DNA from: Cardinalis cardinalis
Lineage: Eukaryota; Chordata; Aves; Passeriformes; Cardinalidae
Length of the DNA stretch: 64,000 nucleotides
Direction: 5' to 3'
Assembly: GCA_014549065.1 (NCBI GenBank)
Contig: JACDOX010000038.1
Span: forward strand, 2,002,872 to 2,066,871
Below the pieces are notes generated by a model. It was not told the DNA's origin. It did no database searches and worked only from the letters and a program-made list of their open reading frames with translations. Below, one piece after another: positions 10,730 through 22,700 of this stretch; position 1 is the first letter of the stretch; each line of letters starts with the position of its first letter. The position numbers were made by a program, and so were the translations under genes.

Positions 10730-13700
10730 CTGGAATGGAGAGGAGAGACAGGCAGAGAACAAGGAGCCAGGACTGTGAAAGATCATCTTTGCCACCCCTC
10801 TTAAGACTCAGTAAATACATTCACTAAGCAAGGACAAGCAGTGCTGAATTTTAGACCAACTTACAATTAAACCAGGAAGTGGCCAAGATGGCAGGAAGGA
10901 GAGACCAATTAACTGGGACACCCGAGGGACGGTGTTTGGTTTCTCAGCAGCCTCAGTGTATTTGTGGGAATTTGCACCATAAGGTGAAAAGTCAGACTGA
11001 GAGCAGGCCCTTAGGAAATTGTGTTCTCATGGCTCTGCTGCCTCTGCTCTGTAAAGGCAGCCAGGACAGCCAGTATCTGAAGCACTCCTGCCTGAGACCT
11101 GCTGGGCTGTAACTGTCAGGGAATGGCTCTAGGGAGCTGGCCTGTGCGGGTACAGATATGAAAATGTGTCCTTGGCCAGTTGAAGACTGAGAGAGCCAGC
11201 ACACAGGCAAGAGCAGAGAACATTGTAAAGTAGGATAAAGAAGGATACTTGTTCTTTCAGGGACTTTTGGGACATAGGGAAGGGTCTTAAACATTCTTCA
11301 GACTCTCCCCAAGTTCAGGTTCCTGAGATCCAAAGGATTTAGTGTCTGTCTGGGTATACCAGTTTATTTGGAGTGTACACTGTAATGTGCACTATAGTTA
11401 GATTTTTTTCTAAAGGACTTTGTAGTCAATCTNCCAGATTTCTTTGGCCAGAAATCATATTTTAAAGGACATAGCTTGGGCTTCTTTCTGGGAAATTGTT
11501 GGCATCCACACCACAGGGCATGGATGATTTAGGAGGTATATCTGGCAGGGAGAGAGGGAGAGATTTGTTTGAAGGCAGACAAATTTTGATAAATCTTCCA
11601 TTCAGGGCCCTGCTTAGATTTCGCCCCTAGTTATTTGGTTGGACACATACAACTTCCTATAATTGGATTTGTGGCTTCTACATCACTGATGGGATGTGGC
11701 AGGCAAAAGCATTTTGTTATTCATTGCCACAGCCTCTGAGAGATAAAAAACACTGTATTTTCAGCTGGATTACAATAAAGATTCGGGACTTTTGCCAAGA
11801 GAAGAGACACGCCCTCCTATTTTTTAACATGTTCCAAATCATCAAATCCAATCTGATCTTTTTCACTAATTCTTGAGAAAGGTCTGCTGTCCTTCCCTTC
11901 TCTCTTTGGATCTAGGTTCTCTGGTTATGGAGAGAGAAATAACCAGACATTGAAGCTGGACTTTTCTTCAAGGAAGAGGAGCATCCTTAGGTCACACTGA
12001 GCTGATGAGGATATACTTTGTAGCTGGCAGCGGAGTCACAGGCTGAGGCAGAGACAGACACCACGTTCTGTGTGGGCATTCACANAGTGGGACTTGGCAG
12101 AGCAGGGAGTGACTGAAGGTCAAGTGCCAGGTTTGGATCTTGTAGGGGAGTGGTCTGGGTGTCTGTAGGTGTCACACCCACATCTNCTGTGCTAAGAGGC
12201 TCTGACAGCCAAGGGTGCCAGGTAGATGAGCCCCGCTTTGATGGCAAAGGAGGTCTGAGAGATGTGCCAGGCACAGACAAGTAGAGCTGGGTGATCTCAG
12301 GCCTTCTCAGGACTGCAGCAAAAATTACTGGAAGAGACAGTGTGACTACAAGTGCATTGCAAGACAGGAGGAGCACTGTAGCATGGTACAGTATCATGAG
12401 GCTGCTCTCCAAAGAACTTAAAAAATGTACTGCACATTTAGCTACTGACATCAGTCACTGCCTGGCTGTGGTGGCAAAGATAATTTAAAACCTTGTGCAT
12501 TAATGGACATGAAATTCTGCTAGAAGAGATCATTAGGCTTTCAGAAATGTCTTCTNCTGAACAGGTCTCGTGCTTGATCAAAATCCATGGGTGAGCTTGT
12601 GCTTGTTCCAGTGTCCCAGATGGGGACTGTCCCTGTTTTGCTGCGCTCATGCTAAGTTCCCTCTTCCGCTGAGGCTGCATAAGACTGATTGTGAGATCAG
12701 TTACCAGAACTGTGCTCACATAACACTGCAGTCCTACCCTCAGAGTGTCCCAGGAGCAGGTTCAAGTGGCTGGGATAAAGCTATGAGACTCAGAAATGTC
12801 TTGTAAGACACAGCCTGGCAGGCAAAATACACTACTTCTCATGCAGCCTCCATGTAGGTGACATGGTGCAGACTGCTTGGCCATTGCNAAGGGACCCCGT
12901 GACTTGGGCAGAGGAGGCCTCCCAGGTGCATCACCTACCTGTGTCTGCTGGTGCAGAGGGTCTGTGTGTCTCCTCTGCATGGCTCCTGCACTTCCTTGGC
13001 CATGATCCCTTAGTCTGTGCATCATGTCATTCCTGTCCAGACTCCCACCATATCTTTCCTAGAAAGAAAAGAGCAGCAGAAAAGTAATTTTGCTGTGGTT
13101 TTGGCTGGAATAGAGTTAATTTTCTTTNTAGTAGCTGGTATAATGCTGTTTTGGATTCAGTATGTGAATACTGCTAATAACACACTAATGTTTCAGTTGT
13201 TGCTAAGCAGTGGCTCACTCTAAATCAAGGATTTCTCAGTGTCTGGACAAAAGGATATTCCATACTCTAGAACATCATACCCAGTATATAAACTGGAGGG
13301 AGTTGGCCAGAAGAGGCCAATAACTGGTTAGGGACTGGCATCAACAAGTGGGCGATAAGCAATTGTATTGTATATCACTTCTTTTTCTTGAGCTTTATTC
13401 CTCTCTCTCTTTTTGTTATTTCCTTTTAAATAAACAGAAAATGATAATAACAACTATTATTATTACTACTACTACTACTACTACTACTGCTGCTACTATT
13501 TACTCTATTTCATTTATTAGTTTGTTCTTATCTCAATCCACGAGTTTTACCTTTTTCTTGATTCTTTCCCTACTCCCACCTGCAGGAGGAGGAGTGAGTG
13601 AGTGGCTGCATGGTTTTTAGTTGCCTACTGAGATTAAACCATGACACATATATATTCTGAGATGTAGAAATGAGGGGATTTAAGAGTTGTTAGTGGGCAA

Positions 13701-16700
13701 GGAGTCAGGACTAAGCCCGCACATCAATAATTTTAGATGTCTGCTTCCAATAAAGCCCCTGTGCTCCAGTTCTGCAAGTAATGACCCTCATGGAAGAGGT
13801 CAGCTTAGACTGCTCTGTTTTGGATTTTACTTTTTAGGAATTGAAAGTTGACTCTTAGCTGTGTTTCACAGCTGCTGTGACAAATGGTCAGAGAGGGGCT
13901 TTTTTGGTCTCTGAGACTTTTGGAGAAAAANTAAGGTTGTTCTAACTCACAGATAAAAACCATGCTTGCCTAGGGGACTTCAGCCAATCTNGAGTTATTA
14001 TGACCCAGTCCTGTCCCCTCCTTGCTCTTCCTCTGTCCCATATGCTGGGGGAACATCACTTGTGCTGGTGCAGCTGACTGTGTCTGAGGANTCACTACTT
14101 TACTTTTTCTTGGGCTGCTCCATAGTGTAAAGGACAGCAAGCAGGCCTATAAATCTAGTAGCCAAAATAGCCAAAGAAGAATGAGACAAAATCAAATTCA
14201 AAGAAAAGCAGCCATATGACCACACACTTAAGTCATATCAGCACAAATTGGCCCAGGCAGATGGAGAGAAGTAGGAAACATCTAGGAAACAAGTTCTCTT
14301 TTGTGTGCACAGCAGAGAGATGCAGATTTTTGACAAAATGACTGCTCACTCACTACCAAGGAATAAAAGCCAATGTTTTATACACCTGGGCTTGATGTCC
14401 CAGCCTCTTGTTCCTGGTAGTACCTGTTGCTGCTGCAGTATGGGAACAGGATGCTCTACATATCTCCTGGATACAGAAGAATGATCTTCTCCAGCTGCTC
14501 CTCCCACGTGGAATCCTTCCCGACCTATCCATTCCAGGCTCCCACCACGCCTTTCCTGAAGGAAGAAAGATCACAAAAGTGAGCTCAGGTTTTGCTTCCT
14601 ACCATATCCTTGANTAAAGCTGTGCAATCACTGCACACTGGGCACTATCACTACTCACTATTCTGGAGGCTCATTCTAACAAAAGACCCTGCCTCTCTGA
14701 ACAGAAGAACAAATCAGGAATCCTGTACTTTGGATCTTTGTACCCAGTCTCCATCTGAAGTCAGGGTAGTACTAGGAGGTGCTGGGCTGAAAATATGGCT
14801 ACTGATGTGAAGATCAGCACAGGAGCCAAGCTCTTTCTTGAAATATTGCCCTTAGAATCCATTTGTCTCTGAATTGAAATTNATATATTACAATCATTTT
14901 ATCATATGGCTGTAGCATCTAAAAATTTGAATTGTGAACAGAAACTCCACTGTGATGGGTGCTAAACATACTCTGCTGTGNCCATCACCATAATAAATGT
15001 ACAGAGAGTTTGCCAAAGCAAACTTGAGTTCTGTTCTTTCATTTGCCTGTCTGCATCTTGGAGCAAATGCATCTCTTTCCCTTCNTGCTCACAGTCAGCC
15101 CAAACAGGTTGTTATACTGATATACATGCATACAGTCTTTCTTTCCTTTCCCAGACACAGAGATTCATTGCTGTGATCTCTCTCTTACAGGTCCCAGAGC
15201 CTCTATTTTAATACCTTACTAGTGCATTTTTAAAGNTCTGTATAAGTGGTCTAGAAAAAGACAAAAACCCAGGCCCATTCTTCAGACTGAAAATGTATCA
15301 TCTCCCATTTTGAGCCAGCAAGAATGACCCACATGCAGCCTATAAAGCTTTACTGCTGTAGTCAGCAGGTCACATACTTTCTGCCTTGCCTCTACTCGCA
15401 CATCCTGGTAATTTAATACCAGAATCCGTTTCCCAGTAAAGCAGGACTNTGGCTGCTGCAGTGACCAGGCATGTTCGCTCCCAGTATAGGGAGTGCAAGG
15501 TGTAGCAGCCTCTGCTATGTCATTTGCTTGCTCCCCTGGCACAAAACCAGGCATTCATTGGACTGGNATTTGTCTGCCTTCTCAAACATTGACTATACCT
15601 TCCCTGAAGGCACATCTTGTTCCCAGATCTCCTATGGTCTTCTTCGTAGTACTTTCCAGTTCNTAACAGCCAGGTTAACTGCTCCAGGTTCTGCCCTCTG
15701 TTCCCCCACATTCCTTTTACTGTGTTTGNTCAGTAGCAGAAGATGGACAATTCTTCTGAGCAGACAAACTTGCAGGTGTAGTTGTACTCTGGGTGTGTGC
15801 AAGGGCCCTAAGAAACCAGACTCAAATTCTTCTCAGTCACAACCCGACAGTCAACTCTNTACCTGCCCTTAGGAAATCTGGGCATTTCAGTAAGGTAAGT
15901 CCTGCTTCCCTGGGCATCTCAGAATTTCAGCTCTGAGCTCTTAGCACAGCTTTAGCAATGCAACTCTATTCAGATTTGAAGAATCAAAAAATTCTGCTCA
16001 GTTATACAACTTTACATACCACTGAATCCACTAAGAATCTGTGTCTCAGGCCCNTCCAGTGTAGTTATGTGGCTGGGTTTCCAGGGACAGACTGTCCTCC
16101 TCCTCACCCTGAGACATTCTCATGAGATTAACTCCTTCCACAGAAAGGTTTCTGACTGAAAAACTCCTAAGGACAGTTTGTGTTTACCTTTTCTTCTTGG
16201 CTGTTGTCCCTTAGGAAGATCTGCTTCTGCCTGGAGATGGAAGTTGTCTTGTAGTAGTCCACCAGCTTGTTTAGCGAGTGGAATTTCTCTGTCCACAAGT
16301 AATAGCTACCCTTGGAATCCCGCATCACTTTGAAGTGTTGCACATCATCTTCATGCCTGGATCCCAATGGAAAAGAGATCATCAACAGATTGCACTTTTA
16401 CCTTCTTCCAAAAAGTCTTTTCCAGAAGGGTACCAAAACTTCTTGCTTGGCCAAATCTAGACTTCTGGAAAGTCATGCAGTGGCAGTCCTTGTGCCTACT
16501 GGACCCAGAGGTGGCTCTGTTTCAAAAGACTCATCAATCTGCAAACACACAGTGCCCCAGGGCTGCTCAGTCACAAAGCNCTATCAGAACAAAGCACAGG
16601 GTTTCAAACCCTCTCTTTTGAAATAAAGGTCACAGGAGCTTCCAGGGTGAGCAAGTGCAGTTGTAGTCTACCCAACAGCCTCTGCAGGTCCTGTTAACAT

Positions 16701-19700
16701 CCAGTCTGCGTTGACTATAAGACTTGTATTACACCTTTACACACCATGGGGATCACCACTATACGCAGATACAGTCATGTGAAGCCATATACTAAACTTT
16801 AAGATAGTAGTAAGTGTAACATCATTACTACAGGTCATTCTCCCTATCCAAAAAGATAAAAATAAAGAATTTTCTGATACTGTTACAAGCCAAATTAACA
16901 TCTCAATCTTCTGTTTCTTATTCTCCCTGCACCTCCCCCCTCTCACCTCTTGTCTGATGTGTAAATTCCTCTTTGCACTAGATGTGGTCTGGCTTTGGCC
17001 CCCACCTCCTTGCTCTGTGCAACTCCAGGCACTCAAAACACTCTTCTCAGAGGCTACATCTGCACAAATAAACTAAAATGGGGACAGGCAGGGACTGAAT
17101 GCTATATTTGACTGCTGCAGCCCCAAGCTGTTGAAGTGGTAGCGTGGTTGTGGTTTAAACGGAAAAGCTCCCCCTTAGATAGTGTTGGGCCATGGTTAGA
17201 AAGAACTGTTCACAGGGAGCTGCTTGAATACAGCTCTTCTGTTTGGTGGGGTGAAAAGGGTGTAGCCATAGAGATCTGACCTCTGCCTCACTGCTTGACT
17301 TCAGGGCCAGAGAAAGAGCCTGACTGTACTTGATTTTCTGGTGTTAATTGGTTAAATGNAACTAGAATGTTTTCCTGCATTCCTCCTGGATACTTTTTGA
17401 GCTGCTTGAATCAGCAAGTACATACCACTTGGAAAAGACTAATCATGACTTGTTAATCATGACTCTAATTTAAAACTGGTTATCAATTATTTGACTGAAA
17501 ATTGGGAAATCAAACATCATTGAAGGGCTCTGTTTAGAAGCAAATGCACTGAGAAGTGTTGGGCTACAGCAAGCTGCTGAAATGCAGCTGGGCTGCAGGC
17601 AATGAAAAACCAGTCCTTGTCCAATGGCTGTTTAGTGACCTGTGGGAAATAAGTTAACAATGTAATAGTAATCTCTTCATAGGTAGTAGCTGAATTCTTG
17701 GATTTGGTAACCAGAGCAGTCAGGGAATCAAAACAAATGGAAGACACATGTTAAGTACAGTGGTAGACTTTCCCTGTACCATTCTGCTTTGCTGTAGCTC
17801 TTTCAGAGAAGGAGGTCACCAGGGGATGCAGCTTTGGAATGGGGCATTCACTGTGTCACTTGAAAAGAGGCAGAAACATTTGGGAATCAGATGCCTAATT
17901 TGTTCTCATTCACAACACAGCAGCACTACCAGTGACTGGCAGCCTGCAAACTTCTCAAGAGCCTACATCACATTAGGAATTCTTACGAGAGGAGGCTAGG
18001 GACACCATTAAACAGGAAAAGAAGTAGGAATATGCTGTTGGAAGCAGATACCTGACAGAGATGGAGAAGTCACCATGAGAGTTCTGACTGGCTCGGACGA
18101 TGAAGCAGCCGACTCCTTTGCTCATGAGGAGGTTCTCTGCTTCGTGGCGGGATATCTTCTCATCAAACCAGCTGTCAAGTGGGGAAAATCATGGAGATGT
18201 GAATAAGGATGGGAATTAAGNTGAGGAATAAAAAAGTTGAGGGTAGGGAGAATGTGAATAAGCAGGGTGGAGGGAAGAAAACAAAAGGATCAGAGAAGCC
18301 NACATGGCTACTCACAGTGGCCACGTATCTGCTGAGATACAGGGGTTTGATGGATGCAGACCATTTCCTTTGAGTAGTAAAAGCATGTACATGCAAAGAG
18401 AACAATGTAAGCTTTGGTCTGCTAAGAAGCAACACTCAGCTGAAACTGTAATTACAGACACAGTACAATAAGGTGTTAGTCAAAGAAATTTTAAATGAAA
18501 AATGTGTATGTATACGTATATATACACATAACTCTCAGACATATACATCAAATTGCCTTTTGGCAAACTGATTGAAAATTACCGGGCTGTGATGGATATA
18601 TTGCATGGAACACACATAAATTTTTAGTAGAAGCAAGCCATGAAAGTTTTACTACTAATAAATTGGTTCCTGCAAGAGTTGCAATATCACAAAATCACAG
18701 AAGCACAGAATACATAAGCACACTTACACAAATCTAGCCAGGCATAACAAACAACAGCATAAGGCACTNGACTAATAATGAGAAAGTCACCATAAATAGT
18801 AAAAGAATAGGATGCCAGTAAGAATTTTTCTGTAGAGAAACACAAAATCATATACATTTGCATCTGTCCACTCCATAGCTANTAAGATCTACGATCTGCA
18901 TTCTTTGACTTCACCTAATACATAATCGCCTGTATTGCATTAAAATGAAGGACTGTTAAGTTCCTAACATCTCTTATTTCTGCTTTGGAGTTCCTTATTA
19001 TCACCACAGTTTACCTATGTATCATTAGCAAAGAAAAATCAGAAGAGCCTTGATAACCAATCTCAATGATTACTTAATCAGAAAAGATATGGGCAACATC
19101 AATCCATCAAAAATAGGAGGCAACTTTCTTCCCTACGTTTAGTTCTGTCATCTGAGCTGAACTGCTTCAAACTGCAGACCTGGCACTCAGAAAAGTGTCA
19201 AAGTGGAAATATTTCTTCACAGTTCTTGCACAGAGAAAGAAACACAAGAAAAATATGTGTGAAAAAAGAAGCTGCCAGTGCTCCTGAGTGATGGCACAGC
19301 CCTGCAAAAGAGTGAACAAGAACAACTGACTGGAAGATCTCATCCCCCTAAGGGCCAAAAGTACAAGCCCTTATTTGCACAGCAAACGAATAATGTCCTT
19401 CAGCTNAGCCAAGCGGGTTGGCTTATGTTCAAAAAGGCCACTAAGTGCCACCTCCAAAGGGGACAGAGGCACTTATTTGTAACCTCAAAATCCCTGTGTG
19501 CTCCCAGTCTGACTGCTCAGGGCAGCAGTGCGTTACAGCCACAAGCACTGGGCTTGGTGCATGCTCTGCTTGCTCACCCCTGAAATGCCGCAGCACTTCT
19601 GAAAAAAGAGGACAATGAGAGGTGCTTCTGGGAGCATTTCTGCTAACTGAAAGGTTGTAAAAGTCCCATGCACTGTCATATTTATGGCACAGGGCTGGAG

Positions 19701-22700
19701 AGCACATTTAACATGCATTCCAACACGCATCAGTCCTCTCTGAAAGTGCAGCTCCATCTCCTCAGCGGGAAAAGAGAAATGCAGGTACGCCTGTCTCCTG
19801 ACAGATCTGTTTGTGTGTGTGTGAGAGAGCAGGGCAGAATGGCTGGTCTGTCAACTCTGCCGATCCAGAGTACCACCAGCTGTCACAGCATTGCACTGAC
19901 CTCTAGTGCACCGACAGAAACTCACAGGCACTTCGAGGGGCAGGGAATGCGGCGGCAGGGTGAGAAAAGGGAGCCTGTGTCCCTAAGAGTCGAAGGGGAG
20001 GAGATTTTTTTATGATTCGTTTTCAGAAAGATTTCTTGCTCTTCCTTTTGTGCTTAGCCTCTGTCTCTGCTCCCAAGACTTCACATCATGACTATTCTCC
20101 TTTTCTCTGAGGACATCTAAATGCAATTCCTGCCACACCCCAGTGTCCCTCTGCTCAGCAGCAAAAAAAGAGTCACTTGGGACTGACAGCGATCATCGAG
20201 ATCCATTTAGCTCCGAAAGAGCAGAGGATGCTTTGGGGTAGAAATATGCTGTGCTCGCAGAACGGTGTGTAGCACTATGGCAATTCCTGCCAGTCCCAAA
20301 GTGCAGGATGTTATGCCCAGCACTTCCCCTGTCCTGTCCTCTGTGCTCTCGGTGGAAATGTGCCATGGTGGTGACACCATTTCTGTCACACTTACGGGGG
20401 AACATGGAAATCAATGAAGTTCTTAGGAACGTAGCCCTCGTGACTTCTGAGCTCAGCCTTGTACCACTCTTCCTGGGAGCTCAAAATCTGCAATGGAGAA
20501 ATGGATGGAATAAATGCATCTCCTGAGACAGGCAAAAGTAACCAAGATTCNGGAAGAAACCTAGAATGTCTTGTAAGAATAAAATAAAATGGTACATGNT
20601 CTCTACTCCCCACCCATGGTGCCACAAGGTTAGTGGCTGACGACCACTTCAGAGGAAGCAAGCAATAAAAAGCCCAAGTAGAATTAGAGAGATGGCTTGT
20701 TAACTTTACCCCTTTGTCTGACTGCCTGTCTGTGTGTCTCTGATGCCTGTGAAATGGAGAAATTCAGCTTTGAAAGACTTAGTAGGGGTTTAATTTATTC
20801 TCTGTGCTGCCTTTTGTAGTTGGTACTGTAGCATCTCAGATTCACAAGGGAGGAAGAAAATATCTGTGAAAACTCCTCTGACATATGGGTATGGAGGGAT
20901 ATGCAGCTGTGTCTGTGTGTGTTATGGCTGCACAGATGTTCCCATGTGCTCTCATCTGTAATTTCACAAGGGATTCTTTAGTGGGTTAAGTTGTCAGCTG
21001 CCCTGAACTTTGCCAAGGTAGATATAAGAAGGAGGCAAAAAGTGTTTTCAAGACACTACTATACTTAGGAGATTGTAGGATAGCTGGAAGTGAGTCCACA
21101 TCACACCCTGGAGCAGCTTCAAGCGTGCTCATATTAACTGTATTGGTCCTCAGAAGCATCACTGCTGACCAGGGAGGACCCAGATTCATGACACCCTGGC
21201 TGATGGCCCAAGATAGCCCTAAGCTGGAGGAGAGAGGACAGGAATACAACCACAGTGGGATTTTACTGCAGATGTTGNGGTCCTTGGTGTTTTGTTTGAC
21301 ATTCCAGCTCCCGGGACAGGATTCTGCTGTATGAAATAGACCATGTTCCTGCTCTTTCTGGTTTTGGAGAGGAGCCTAAAAGCATAAGCCATGACAGTTT
21401 TAAAAGGAAAAGGCCAGTGGAAATGACTTAATTTAAAATCTATTGTTAACAGTAATAATACTTACTTTGTGAGCCAGTCTCATGGTTTTGGGAGCCTAAG
21501 GCACATTTTAACTGCTTTGTATTGCCAGGAGGATGTTACTGTCTCTGGAGCCAATTCTTCATTGCCTTCCCTGCCACATAGGCAGGATTCAGAAAAGCTA
21601 AGGAATAGAAAGCTGTGGAATTTCCTACTTGTATAGTCACTGCTGTCCTCATGCCTGGGTGCTGGGTTGAGGATCTTTTTTCACTACTGTGNCCAAATAC
21701 AGGGGATGATGGCTACTTCCTGCTCATGTCTGGGCCCTGCTAGGTTGGAAGTGAGGTTTCCAGAACGACCCACCAGCTGTCTGCCACTGCAGAGCTGGCA
21801 GGTTTCTCTCAGTGTGTCATCCTCTCAGAGAAGGATGTGGGGGTTAAGAGGGTGGATTTCCTCCTGTCGCTACTGGCTGAGGGCCTCATGTTTCCTGTTT
21901 TGTAATCTCTACATCAATATTTCACCTTATCTCCTTCATATATCAGCAGGTTGTTGCAGGCAGCACGAGGGGGCTCATGATGGGGTAGGAATGTGTGTGT
22001 GCCTATGCCAAAACAGAGCTGTTACTCAGGCTGATTTACTGCTACTATCGCTTGGGTGGCTAAGGTGTTGTTTTGTTTACCTCAAGGACATTGAAGCAAG
22101 AAGGAGTTTGATTTTTCTGGTAGTGAATTCTCTATGGCAACCAATAATAATAAAACTGGTGTATAGAGTGACACTTTTCATCAGAGGATTCCAGCATACT
22201 TTGAAAGGAAGCTCTAGCTTATAATGATTTTACAGGAAGGGAAACTGAGGAACAGAAGGAAAAGTGACCTGGCCAACACCATCACCCCAGCAGGGACTTG
22301 ATGGAAGTCTCCTGAGAAAAAAGGCATCAGTAAAGGTCATGTGATAGTAGGGACTGACTGGGGAAGAATAAGAGTGGTTATCTGTACTGAAGAGAGGCAG
22401 TGATTTCTGCAGAACCTTCTCACAGCTCTTTGGAAAGATTTGGTACTATTGAGCTCTGGATGCTATCAACTTTGTCTAAGTGCCAAGAATTAAAAGGCCA
22501 ATAAAATAAAAAATGGTAGCGATGGAAAAGGCAAAGCTGAGACTCAATATCTGATTGTTAGCTGGAATATCTGTGACTGCACAGAGGGGTAGCAAAGGCT
22601 TCTTGCCAAACAGGGCTATACATCCTCTGGTTGTACATCATCCCTTTGGACAGTAAAGGAGCTAAGGCCTTAGGGAGGAGTAATACTCAGGCATTTTCAA

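Noticed and set aside
12080..12451. 123-codon minus-strand frame inside GRAP2 intron 6
   Set aside because: Considered as an extra linker exon, but exons 6 and 7 already join in frame and match GADS; the frame has no GADS similarity.
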